A program made the position numbers and the translations under genes. This document shows, one piece after another, positions 52,442 to 60,805 of a DNA stretch of 64,000 nucleotides. The stretch's first letter is position 1. The number at the start of each line of letters is the position of its first letter. The notes under the pieces are model-generated. The model ran no database searches and was not told the origin of the DNA. It saw nothing but the letters and a program-made list of their open reading frames with translations. Source of the stretch: Nostoc sp. S4 (lineage in GTDB: Bacteria > Cyanobacteriota > Cyanobacteriia > Cyanobacteriales > Nostocaceae); contig JAQYWR010000013.1 of the NCBI GenBank assembly GCA_029379225.1, positions 78,606 to 142,605 of the forward strand, given 5' to 3'.

Positions 52442-55165
52442 TTACGCTGCTACCTGTAACTGCTGTTGATTAAGATAGAAATAATGTCCTCGCTTCGCCA
52501 TCAATTCTTCATGATTTCCACTCTCAATTAACACCCCTCTGTCTAGTACTAAAATCAAATCAGCATTCCGGATCGTAGAAAGACGATGGGCAATTACTAA
52601 AGTGGTTCTTCCTCTAAGAATTGTGTTGAAATTCTGTTGGATAATCCTCTCTGATTCGGTATCTAGATGGGAAGTTGCTTCATCTAAAACTAATAACTGA
52701 GGATTACCTAATAAAGCCCTGGCAATAGCTATCCTTTGTCTTTGTCCGCCTGATAATAATCCCCCGCCTTCACCAATTTGGGTTTCATACCCCATCGGTA
52801 ATTTTTTAATAAATTCATCAGCACCCGCTAGTTTTGCTGCCTGGATTACCTCTTCTAAAGCTGCTCCAGGATGTCCTAAGCTAATATTGTCTCGAATTGT
52901 GCCGCCAAATAAAAAGGTATCTTGATCGACTACCCCTACTTGCTGGCGTAAGGAACTTAAGGAAATGCTGGTAATATCTTGTCCATCAATCAAAATTTTG
53001 CCATCTGTAGCAGGATACAACCCTAAAACCAACTTAGAAATGGTAGTTTTTCCAGAACCACTACGTCCCACTAATGCCACCATTTGCCCCGGTTTTACTT
53101 CAAAGCTGAGATTTTCTAAGATATTCATCTCACTTTCTGGGTGATAGCGAAAAGTAACTTTGTCAAAGCGAATATTACCTTGAACTTTTGGTAAATTTTG
53201 CCGTGGCTGGTGATGTAAATCTTCTTCTGGTTCTGCATCTAACACATCATTAATACGTTCCATTGCTATCACGACTTCTTGAAACTGATTCCACAATACA
53301 GTTAAGCGTTGAAAGGGCGTAATAATATTCCCTAGTAGCATATTAAATGCCACTAATTGTCCAATAGTTAATTGGTCGTGTATTACTTGGTATGCACCGA
53401 ACCACAACAAAGCTGTTGTAATCAGTGCTTGAATTGTGTTACTGAAGATTTGCAGACGATTGCTAATAACTTGTCCAGAAAAATTAGTTTTTACTTCTTT
53501 ATTTAATAATTCCTCCCAATGCCAACGCACTGTTTGTTCCACTGCTGTAGCTTTGACTGTCCGCACACCAGTTAGGGCTTCAATTAGGTAACTACCTTCT
53601 TTGGCAACACCATTAAATATTTCCCGAGAAATTCTTTGTAAAAAAGGTGTAGCAATCAACGCCAGTAAGCCAAAAGGTGGGATAATTAACAATATTAGTA
53701 GCGCCATTTTCCAGCTATACCAAAACATTAATCCCACATAGATAAAGACGGTGAGTAAATCTAGGAGGATAGATAATGCTTCGCCAGAAAGAAAACGTTG
53801 AATTTTGCGATTTTCTTGGACGCGAGAGATAATATCTCCTACATAACGCGACTCGAAGAAACTCAACGGTAGCCGTAGGGTGTGGCGAATAAATCCGACA
53901 ATTAATGCCAAGTCTATGCGATTGGCTGTGTGATCTAGGAGATATTGGCGCAACCCTGTCATCGCTACCCGAAACAGGTTAAACATCAGCAACCCTATGC
54001 CTACGGCTGTCAAGGTGAGTTCCGATCGCTGCACCACAACCCGGTCTAAAATTAACTGGGTGAATAAGGGTGTCACAAGTCCAAATATCTGGATAAATAG
54101 TGAAGCAATAAACACCTCCAGCATCACCAAAGCATGAGGCTTCATCAACTCAAAGAATTGCCAAAAGGGTGTAGAACTCTCTTGAGTTTCTTTAAGCATG
54201 GCTGTTGGTTGCAGTAGCAATGCATAACCAGTCCAATTAGCTTTAAATTCGGTATGGCTAAGGTTGCGTTGACCGATCGCCGGATCGGCTACAATCACAT
54301 ATTTAGGGGTAACCTCGTAGACAACAATGTAATGTTTGCCTTCCCAATGTGCAATGGCTGGCAAGCTTTGTTTTGCCAATTGCTTCAAACCAGCTTTTAC
54401 AGGTCGTGTGGCAAAGCCGAGACTTTCGGCTGCTGTCAATAATCCCCGCAAAGATGCGCCATTGCGGTCTACGTTGGCAATATCTCGCAAGCGATTGACA
54501 CTAAAGCGTTTCCCCCAATAGCGAGACACCATCACTAAACAAGCTGCACCGCAGTCTGATGCACTCTGTTGGGCAAAAAATGGATAGCGCCGCGTCACTC
54601 GTTGCCATAAATGTCCAACTTGCTGAGTGGGATTGGGAAAATAGGCTTTGCTTATCTTCTTCCCACGCGGCAAATCCTCTGGCTGTGACAAAATATCTGT
54701 TTCATAAACCGTACTTGACTCTACTGGATTCACAGCAGAATTAGCAGATTCTTGTTCGGGAGTCAGGGCTATTGCCCTAGCCCACAAATTTTCCCGAATT
54801 TGAGGGTATTTAACCATCAATGATGACAACACCTGACTCGGAATAAAGTATAGTTGCAAATTTACCGAAGCCCTAGCACTATAGGGTGGAAATTTGGCAT
54901 CTGGGAATAAGGTACATTCCCCAAACGATTGTCCAGTCTCTACAGTAGCGATTAACTCATCGGCACTATCGAGCAATCTTACCTTGCCAGCGATCGCAAT
55001 ATATATACCTGGTTCAGCATCAGTTGCTTGCCAAAACTTACCGACTTTGGGGTTACTTTCTTTAAATTCTCGGAGATATTTTTGATATTCCTCTGTTGGA
55101 ATAGAATACCCCAGGATATTGTTAACCTGTTGTAGAGACAACTGATTCGCTAGATGGTGTACCAT
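52442..55165 (-). CDS. C39-peptidase ABC exporter with N-terminal cyclic-nucleotide-binding-like domain
   Basis: 907 residues. Residues ~20-135 form a cyclic-nucleotide-binding-like (Crp-type) domain ('IYIAIAGKVRLLDSADELIATVETGQSFGECTLFPDA'). The C39 peptidase (~195-325) has its catalytic Cys205 in 'QQSASDCGAACLVMVSRYWG', His in 'GKHYIVVYEV' and Asp in 'VADPAIGQ'. A six-helix ABC membrane domain (~340-615) and a nucleotide-binding domain follow (Walker A 'GRSGSGKTT', ABC signature 'LLSGGQRQRIAIARALL', 'LLVLDEATSHLD'). It should cleave leaders after GG and export the cores, so the A and B precursors are logical substrates. The domain order resembles HetC-type cyanobacterial exporters. Confidence 0.95.
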   Translation of the reverse strand: MVHHLANQLSLQQVNNILGYSIPTEEYQKYLREFKESNPKVGKFWQATDAEPGIYIAIAGKVRLLDSADELIATVETGQSFGECTLFPDAKFPPYSARASVNLQLYFIPSQVLSSLMVKYPQIRENLWARAIALTPEQESANSAVNPVESSTVYETDILSQPEDLPRGKKISKAYFPNPTQQVGHLWQRVTRRYPFFAQQSASDCGAACLVMVSRYWGKRFSVNRLRDIANVDRNGASLRGLLTAAESLGFATRPVKAGLKQLAKQSLPAIAHWEGKHYIVVYEVTPKYVIVADPAIGQRNLSHTEFKANWTGYALLLQPTAMLKETQESSTPFWQFFELMKPHALVMLEVFIASLFIQIFGLVTPLFTQLILDRVVVQRSELTLTAVGIGLLMFNLFRVAMTGLRQYLLDHTANRIDLALIVGFIRHTLRLPLSFFESRYVGDIISRVQENRKIQRFLSGEALSILLDLLTVFIYVGLMFWYSWKMALLILLIIPPFGLLALIATPFLQRISREIFNGVAKEGSYLIEALTGVRTVKATAVEQTVRWHWEELLNKEVKTNFSGQVISNRLQIFSNTIQALITTALLWFGAYQVIHDQLTIGQLVAFNMLLGNIITPFQRLTVLWNQFQEVVIAMERINDVLDAEPEEDLHHQPRQNLPKVQGNIRFDKVTFRYHPESEMNILENLSFEVKPGQMVALVGRSGSGKTTISKLVLGLYPATDGKILIDGQDITSISLSSLRQQVGVVDQDTFLFGGTIRDNISLGHPGAALEEVIQAAKLAGADEFIKKLPMGYETQIGEGGGLLSGGQRQRIAIARALLGNPQLLVLDEATSHLDTESERIIQQNFNTILRGRTTLVIAHRLSTIRNADLILVLDRGVLIESGNHEELMAKRGHYFYLNQQQLQVAA

Positions 55166-55197
55166 GAATCTCTAAATCTGTTGCTAATTTGGTGAAA

Positions 55198-55791
55198 TTA
55201 AAAGTTAATACTTAATAATTGGGAATTATCCAGGATATTTGCTGATTTCAGGTCACTAATCAAGATTTTGGAATTCGTACCCTGTCCATTGCTATTTGCT
55301 TGAGGATTGTTAGCTTTTGGCCGTGTAGATAATCCCATCTGTTTGAGTAGGCGCTTGAGATGGCGATCGCTTACCTCAACTCCAAATTCTTTTGCCAGGT
55401 GTTTCCCTAACCAATTTGCTGTCCACCGCCGAAAAGAATAGCCATGATCGCGGGGACTACTATTAACCAATTCTTTCAAACGTTCTAAATACTCGTTATT
55501 TACTGCCTTCGGGCGACCTATAGGACAATCTTGCCACTGATGTGCCATCCCCATCTTGGCTATGTGCGTCCAATGCCTTGCTGTTGCTGGACAACACCCT
55601 AAAATTTGACAAATCTGGGTTTGAGTTTTTCCCTCATCTGCCAACAACATGATTTCAATACGTTGTTGGTAAGACTCTGGTAAACTTTTCTCTAAATTTA
55701 CTAACAGTAATTTTCGCTGGAATGATGTTAAATATTTACCGCTAGTCTCATTTGTATATTTTGTTTTAAGTTTGGTTTCACAGTCAGACAT
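55198..55791 (-). CDS. HTH protein derived from an IS630-type transposase N-terminus
   Basis: 197 residues. 'YQQRIEIMLLADEGKTQTQICQILGCCPATARHWTHIAKMG' is a homeodomain-like HTH, followed by a winged-helix module 'HGYSFRRWTANWLGKHLAKEFGVEVSDRHLKRLLKQMGLSTRP'. This tandem forms the DNA-binding part of IS630/Tc1 transposases. The DDE catalytic domain is absent; instead a short polar tail (Asn/Ser/Gln-rich) ends the protein. It lies 32 bp upstream of the exporter gene on the same strand, so it is probably co-transcribed and acts as a dedicated regulator. Truncated transposase is the alternative, but the neat stop and operon spacing favour domestication. Confidence 0.75.
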   Translation of the reverse strand: MSDCETKLKTKYTNETSGKYLTSFQRKLLLVNLEKSLPESYQQRIEIMLLADEGKTQTQICQILGCCPATARHWTHIAKMGMAHQWQDCPIGRPKAVNNEYLERLKELVNSSPRDHGYSFRRWTANWLGKHLAKEFGVEVSDRHLKRLLKQMGLSTRPKANNPQANSNGQGTNSKILISDLKSANILDNSQLLSINF

Positions 55792-56674
55792 ATACGTAAA
55801 ATCACTTGGTTTTTAGACACACAAATACCTTATGCTTGATGCATATCTTGGCAGTTATCTCTAAAAATCAGTAGAAATAACTAGAAAAATTGTGAAAGGT
55901 GATTCACTTTCTATTTGTAATACTTATCACTGTCCTATTTTTCTTTTATGCAAGAAATTTAAGATAATTCAGTGATATTTTTGACAACCAAGTTTGGTTG
56001 TTGCTTTTTAAAGTCTAGATTAAGCTACAAATGATATTGATAAATTCCGAAAATAGCCGCTCAACTTTAATAAACTTTTTGTAAAGATAAATAAAATTCT
56101 CATGAACAGAGAAAAAAGCAGTCATGGGGGGATTGCTATTAGCACGGATGAAAATCCCTTTGAGAGCGGTTTTCAATCCAATGCTCAAACAGTCGCTTTT
56201 AATTTTCTCGAGGAATGACAATTCTCCAGTCTTGAACTCAGAAAACTACCGCTTTTTTCTGCCTAATTATTTCAAAGCGCACCATACCGCTTGGTAATGA
56301 ATACTTAAGTAGGTCAGCGTAAATATTTTATGCTTGAGATTGGGCAAGAGGCAAGAGGCAAAATGCAGGAGGAGAGAGGGTTTAAGCCTATTTAACTTTT
56401 CTTAACATAGTTTGATTTTTTGACACCTTCTACTTAATACCATTGTTAAGTAAATTGGCCAAAATATGCTGCAACAAACTTTCATCTCATAGTTATTCGC
56501 TTAATTGCCCAAAACTCGATTTAAGCCTGTTTCTACTTCCGTAATTTGAAATGCGATCGCCTGCATATTAAATGACCGAGTATACCAAGACGTTCTCAAT
56601 CAATGTCTATAAAAACGACAAAGAACAGTCTTCTGTTAACAAAGGCGCTGCACAAACATTAGTCACAGTGTAAT
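55792..56674. other. Intergenic region with possible remnants
   Basis: 883 bp upstream of the RiPP exporter operon and downstream of the DUF4058 gene. A GCAAGAGGCAAGAGGC short repeat lies at 56341-56360. A 38-codon plus-strand frame (56102-56218, MNREKSSHGGIAISTDENPF...) overlaps a 68-codon minus-strand frame; neither is convincing. Confidence 0.45.
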
Positions 56675-57472
56675 TTAAATGTGTAACAGCTTAGTCCTTA
56701 ACCCTTTTTCGCGTAAAAGTGTATCAGACCATAAGGCATCTTCTGATTTTAAGGCTGGTACTGGTTCTTGATTATAATCAATTGCTAAATAATATCTGGC
56801 ACGATTATATATACCATTGAATAAAGATTGCAAATTTAAAATTGGTTCTTTATCTTCTGACTGCAAAGGTAATGGAAATACAGGAATTGCTTCTTTGATA
56901 CTAAAACCGTATAACTTAGCCTGAGGACGTGTAATACTTCTACTAACAATAATTTGATAATCTGTCACCGTAAATTCTCCTAAAACTAACATTGGTTTTC
57001 CACTTCGAAGAAAATCAATTTCAACCAAGTTAGAAAGACTAGCTAAAACTTGTTTGCGTTTGAGTTCATACGCTTTTCTACCTTCGCCTGAGCGTTTATT
57101 TTTAGGAGATAAAACTTCGATGCAAGTAACTACAAAACCTGTAGAAACTTCTCTAATTTCTAAATAATTTTCTGTAATATGTTTTGGTAATGGGATCGTG
57201 ACTGTGACACCATCGGAAATTGATGTTTCGCTATTAGCTGCTGAATCTTGCTGAGATGATTGTTTACTAAAAATAGAAACATCGGGTATACCAACTAATA
57301 CAGAATCAGATTCATCGCTTAAATAAGTACGTTGTTCAATTGCAACTCGATATTCTGGCGGAATATTTTCTTCAATAGTATCTGCTATGGCTGTAATCAA
57401 TCGATGATGCAGTTCTGCCCAAAACACAGGATTTTCTAAATAAGGATTCATTCCGGGAAACGGAGAATTCAT
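56675..57472 (-). CDS. DUF4058 family protein
   Basis: 265 residues. The N-terminal signature 'PFPGMNPYLENPVFWAELHHRLITAIADTIEENIPPEYRVAIEQRTYL' and the Glu/Lys segment 'FVVTCIEVLSPKNKRSGEGRKAYELKRKQVLAS' are typical of DUF4058, a family found mostly in cyanobacteria and planctomycetes. The ExL-SPxNK arrangement resembles a PD-(D/E)xK nuclease-like core, as in the related Uma2-type proteins, but function is not established. The gene stands alone. Confidence 0.9.
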   Translation of the reverse strand: MNSPFPGMNPYLENPVFWAELHHRLITAIADTIEENIPPEYRVAIEQRTYLSDESDSVLVGIPDVSIFSKQSSQQDSAANSETSISDGVTVTIPLPKHITENYLEIREVSTGFVVTCIEVLSPKNKRSGEGRKAYELKRKQVLASLSNLVEIDFLRSGKPMLVLGEFTVTDYQIIVSRSITRPQAKLYGFSIKEAIPVFPLPLQSEDKEPILNLQSLFNGIYNRARYYLAIDYNQEPVPALKSEDALWSDTLLREKGLRTKLLHI

Positions 57473-57552
57473 AGCTTTACTCTGGTGAATTAGGGAGTGG
57501 GGAGTGGAGTAATTTTAAAAAAAGTTATTATTTAGTAAGTTTTTTAATTAAG

Positions 57553-59124
57553 CTAAATCCAAGAGTTAAACCACATCCGCAGTTTGTAATCATGAGGGGA
57601 GAGGGGTAAACCTAGATAAACGGGCATCCAGAAAATAAAAGCAACTAAGATTATAAAAGTGATGGTGACGCCTAAAGCCCGGAGTTGTTGATAATAACTG
57701 CGAAGACACTGGTCAACAAACCAAGCGATCGCTATAAATACAAATATCACTGCACACATATAATGGTAGATAAAAACGCATCTCGTCACCTTTACCCAAG
57801 GTAATAGATTAGCGGCATAATTTATCGCTATATACAAAGCAATCCAAGTATCAACACCAACGGTTGCAGGTACAGAAAAACGCTTTTCCTTTACCCAAGG
57901 AATCATAACTTGCGATACCAACATCCCAATTAAAAACAAAATGGCAGCCATACCAAACCACCATAAAAATGGATTGCCCATTGCATGAACATCATAAATA
58001 ACTTGTCCAGCACCAGCAGGTAAAGGCGGTCCCACAACAGGTATTGGTTCGTTGATACTTTCAGCTGTTTGATAATAATATGCCATCGGTCGAGTCATCA
58101 AAGGCCATTTGTACCAAGCAGCACAATAAGGATGCACGTCCGAACTATTACCACCTAAATGCAAGTGAAACTTTAAAATTTGCTGATGTACTGCGATAAA
58201 TCCGTACCTTTTATCTAATTGAAGGTGAGGAATCCAGATAATACTATAGATAAAAGCTGGAATTATTCCCAGAAAAAAGAGCATCTGGAAAATATTTAAT
58301 TGAGTTAGGTTTTGTAATGGTGTCTGGGATGGGGAGATGGGGAGATGAGGAGATGGGGAGATAGGGAGATGGGGAGATGAGGAAGAATAAGTATTAACTC
58401 CTACCTTCTGCGGTAGACTTGTGCTCTCCGGCTCCTCTGTTTCCCTCAAAGAGGGGGATATTAAAAGAAGTTTGGAGTTAGAAAAGGAATGCATTCCTTG
58501 AATTAACCATGCTGTTGTCCAAATAAGATAAGCACCTAAAAGAAACCATAAACCATTCCATTTAGTAGCGACTGAGGCACCAAAATTAATGCCAGCAAGA
58601 ACTAACCAAAATGAACGTCGGCGATTTTGGTTATCCAATGCCAATAATAAAAACCACTGTCCTAATAAACCAAAGATAACAATATAAATATTACTTAAGG
58701 CATAGCGAGATTCAACAAGAAATATGCCATCACAAGCTGTGAACAAACCTGCAAGCAAAGCAAAGCTATAACGATAACTTAATTGATAAGCGATCGCAGC
58801 CACAACTATAGGAATAAATGAGCCAGTCAGGGCATTGAACCAACGATAAGTCCAAGGCGATCGCATTGAACCCGTCAGCCCATTTACCGTATCGTGCCAA
58901 AAAGGAATGTGACTGCCAATCCAAATGCCGATACCAATCATATATTGACTCAGCGGCGGATGAGCATTAAAAAATGGCGTATGCGTGAGATAATTATTAC
59001 CAAATTTGGCAAAATAAACTTCATCAAATACCAGGGTGTTGAATCGCTCCAGTCCCCAAAACCGTAAGGCAAGTGAGAAGATAAATATACCCGCTATTCC
59101 AATTCGGAACCATTTTTTAGTCAT
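57553..59124 (-). CDS. PMT-family dolichyl-phosphate-mannose-protein mannosyltransferase-like protein
   Basis: 523 residues with about ten transmembrane helices. The luminal loop after the first helix has the GT39 acidic motif 'FDEVYFAKFGNNYLTHTPFFNAHPPLSQYMIGIG'. Others are 'YRWFNALTGSFIPIVVAAIAY' and the C-terminal 'VTRCVFIYHYMCAVIFVFIAIAWFV'. GT39 enzymes transfer mannose from a polyprenyl-phosphate donor to Ser/Thr of exported proteins. A run encoding 'SPHLPISPSPHLPISPSQ' (~58323-58380) sits in a loop near residue 260 and comes from the GGGGAGATG low-complexity repeat, indicating in-frame insertion of intergenic-type repeat DNA. The ATG lies at the edge of a heptamer-repeat tract. Confidence 0.88.
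   Translation of the reverse strand: MTKKWFRIGIAGIFIFSLALRFWGLERFNTLVFDEVYFAKFGNNYLTHTPFFNAHPPLSQYMIGIGIWIGSHIPFWHDTVNGLTGSMRSPWTYRWFNALTGSFIPIVVAAIAYQLSYRYSFALLAGLFTACDGIFLVESRYALSNIYIVIFGLLGQWFLLLALDNQNRRRSFWLVLAGINFGASVATKWNGLWFLLGAYLIWTTAWLIQGMHSFSNSKLLLISPSLRETEEPESTSLPQKVGVNTYSSSSPHLPISPSPHLPISPSQTPLQNLTQLNIFQMLFFLGIIPAFIYSIIWIPHLQLDKRYGFIAVHQQILKFHLHLGGNSSDVHPYCAAWYKWPLMTRPMAYYYQTAESINEPIPVVGPPLPAGAGQVIYDVHAMGNPFLWWFGMAAILFLIGMLVSQVMIPWVKEKRFSVPATVGVDTWIALYIAINYAANLLPWVKVTRCVFIYHYMCAVIFVFIAIAWFVDQCLRSYYQQLRALGVTITFIILVAFIFWMPVYLGLPLSPHDYKLRMWFNSWI
58323..58380. repeat. GGGGAGATG low-complexity repeat inside a coding sequence
   Basis: About six units of GGGGAGATG/GGGGAGATGAGG lie in frame with the mannosyltransferase (minus strand: SPHLPISPSPHLPI). 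The same motif occurs as intergenic DNA at 35753-35800. Confidence 0.85.
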
Positions 59125-59183
59125 TTGTCATTTGTCATTAGTCATTTGTTATTTGTCATCGGTCATTAATCATTAGTCATTGT
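59119..59183. repeat. Heptamer repeat tract upstream of the mannosyltransferase
   Basis: At least seven degenerate copies of TCATTTG/TCATTAG; the mannosyltransferase start codon is formed within the first unit. Confidence 0.85.
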
Positions 59184-59202
59184 CTTTCCATCTCACCACT
59201 CA

Positions 59203-59751
59203 CTACTCCCTAACTTCTGATGCATTTTGTTCAAACAGGAGCAGTTCAATACCGTAATACTTCTTTGTCTGCCCCACTGGCTTCATACCTAATCTTTGAG
59301 TCACACGGATTGAAGCATGATTTTCTGGCTTCACTACTGCATAAATTACTGGCAAATTTAAGACATTAAATCCGTAGTTGAGCATACCTTGTGCTGCTTC
59401 GGTTGCATACCCTTTACCCCAAGATGCTCGCCGCAAGTGCCAGCCGACTTCATAATCTTGAGTGGGTAAGCCATCTTTGTCGGGCAGTTGTTTGAGAAGG
59501 ATGGTTCCGACAATCGTTGTGGTTTCCTTTTCGATAATTGCCCAAGATCCGGTACCATTGTTGCGTCGGTGCGATCGCTCTAAATTGTCCACTAAACGTT
59601 GACGCTGTGACTCAATGGTCGCCACAGGAGAACCATTACCAAGAAAATAGGTGACTTCGGGGTCGCTATAAATAGCAAACGCTTGTTCGGCATCGCGTTC
59701 GGGTATCCAGCTGCGAATTATTAAGCGATCGGTTTCTAACAGGTTTGTCAT
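59203..59751 (-). CDS. GNAT family N-acetyltransferase (RimJ/RimL-like)
   Basis: 182 residues. The RimJ/RimL-type N-terminus 'LETDRLIIRSWIPERDAEQAFAIYSDPEVTYFLG' is followed by 'GWHLRRASWGKGYATEAAQGMLNYGF' (acetyl-CoA loop GKGYAT) and 'IYAVVKPENHASIRVTQRLGMKPVGQ', the common C-terminal half. It probably acetylates a protein N-terminus or small molecule; the substrate is unknown. Confidence 0.92.
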   Translation of the reverse strand: MTNLLETDRLIIRSWIPERDAEQAFAIYSDPEVTYFLGNGSPVATIESQRQRLVDNLERSHRRNNGTGSWAIIEKETTTIVGTILLKQLPDKDGLPTQDYEVGWHLRRASWGKGYATEAAQGMLNYGFNVLNLPVIYAVVKPENHASIRVTQRLGMKPVGQTKKYYGIELLLFEQNASEVRE

Positions 59752-59793
59752 CTTACCTTTGACTCAGCAAAGTTACTATTTTGCTAGATATTA

Positions 59794-59946
59794 AGGGGAT
59801 GTTTTAAAAGTAATGATTGTAAGCAAAACTTTAGATGTCTCCTACCCCTCTCCTGAAAAAGCAAGACTTTAAGCAGGTTATTCCCCCTTTTTTAAAGCTT
59901 ATTTGGAGGAACCTGAATATAACGGTAAACTTTACAAATATCCCCT
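59794..59946. mobile_element. MITE-like element C
   Basis: The left end is AGGGGATGTTTTAAAAGTAA followed by TGATTG. The reverse complement of the right end is AGGGGATATTTGTAAAGTTT. The 153-bp interior contains CCTACCCCTCTCCTG and CCCCCTTTTTTAAAG, similar to elements A and B. There is no ORF. Confidence 0.6.
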
Positions 59947-60026
59947 CAGATAGTTATGGTTGAGTAGTAAAAAGCAATTGACACAATTACACAAATATAA
60001 TACATTACTGCTGGTCATTGAATTGG

Positions 60027-60386
60027 CTATGCGACAGCAAATTCTGAATCTTTCCTGAGTTCCTCAGACCGAAATCCTAACACTATCCGATCCTTTGGTA
60101 TACCTGCCCTGAGAAATTCTGTAGCAATTCCCTCTTCAGTACCATCACGTTGAATCCAAATTTTACCATCAATAATATCAATGTGAATTAGACAACCATG
60201 CACCCGACGAGTTGCAGTTGGAAAGAGTTCTGGCACTGGTTCTCGACCAAGAATCATTACTAAATATCGATCCTGTTGTTTATCAAAAATAGTTTCATGC
60301 TGAATATTGCCATAAGAGTAAGGAATCTTGGTATGCTCAGTAAGAATGTGGCAAATTTGCTGTCTGTATTGCTCTATAGTATCCAT
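60027..60386 (-). CDS. xisI: XisI family protein
   Basis: 119 residues, full length. 'YRQQICHILTEHTKIPYSYGNIQHETIFDKQQDRYLVMILGRE', 'RRVHGCLIHIDIIDGKIWIQRDGTEEGIATEFLRAGIPKDRIVLGFRSEELRK' is the XisI pattern. XisI is named from Anabaena PCC 7120, where xisH and xisI are needed together with the XisF recombinase for excision of the fdxN element. Many dispersed xisHI pairs exist without an element and their role is unknown. The start codon overlaps the end of the upstream xisH frame by 13 bp, indicating translational coupling with a now-degraded partner. Confidence 0.93.
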   Translation of the reverse strand: MDTIEQYRQQICHILTEHTKIPYSYGNIQHETIFDKQQDRYLVMILGREPVPELFPTATRRVHGCLIHIDIIDGKIWIQRDGTEEGIATEFLRAGIPKDRIVLGFRSEELRKDSEFAVA

Positions 60387-60793
60387 CGAACTATAACCTC
60401 CCGCTTAGGATTAAAAACGATTAGAGGAATTTTGTAGTCTTCCAATATTAGTTTACCAAGTGGCTCTTTCTCAAAAATGTCAGTAAAAATATCCTCATGA
60501 ACAGCAATATACAAAACTCTATCTGCATGATTACGAGTCATGACAGCTAGGTAAGTAAAGTACTGACCAATTGCTTGTTTGAGGTCTGCCACTTCTGAAT
60601 CACCACTGAAGGTCTTAATTTCAACAGCAATCTTCTGAGTTCCTTTTTCTGCTATGAGTAATTTTTCAGCTCCTAAATCAACATACAAATCTTTTTTGCC
60701 CCACTTGAGATGAAAAGGATCGTCGGTAATTGTCCAGCCATCTTTGATTAGGGCATTCTTTAAGTTCTAGCGATCGCGGTCTCTAGCTGGTAT
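60374..60793 (-). pseudogene. xisH: xisH, disrupted by start-codon loss and a nonsense codon
   Basis: The XisH sequence is clear: 'NALIKDGWTITDDPFHLKWGKKDLYVDLGAEKLL', 'KIAVEIKTFSGDSEVADLKQAIGQYFTYL' and the terminal 'LIVFNPKREVIVRWIL'. The expected N-terminus (MPARDxxH..) is present at 60793 but reads IPARDRDR-stop-NLKNALIKDGW. ATG has become ATA, and an in-frame TAG lies at 60769-60767. The spacing to the conserved NALIKDGW is exactly that of intact XisH, so these are point changes rather than deletion. A GCGATCGC palindrome covers the mutated codons. Translation could still begin at an internal TTG (60688), giving a 104-residue protein lacking ~35 N-terminal residues of the PD-(D/E)xK-like fold. 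Confidence 0.8.
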
Positions 60794-60805
60794 AAATTTC
60801 TCGAA

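Noticed and set aside
56015..56221. 68-codon minus-strand ORF and an overlapping 38-codon plus-strand ORF
   Set aside because: Neither has a recognisable domain or a good ribosome binding site, and they lie opposite each other.
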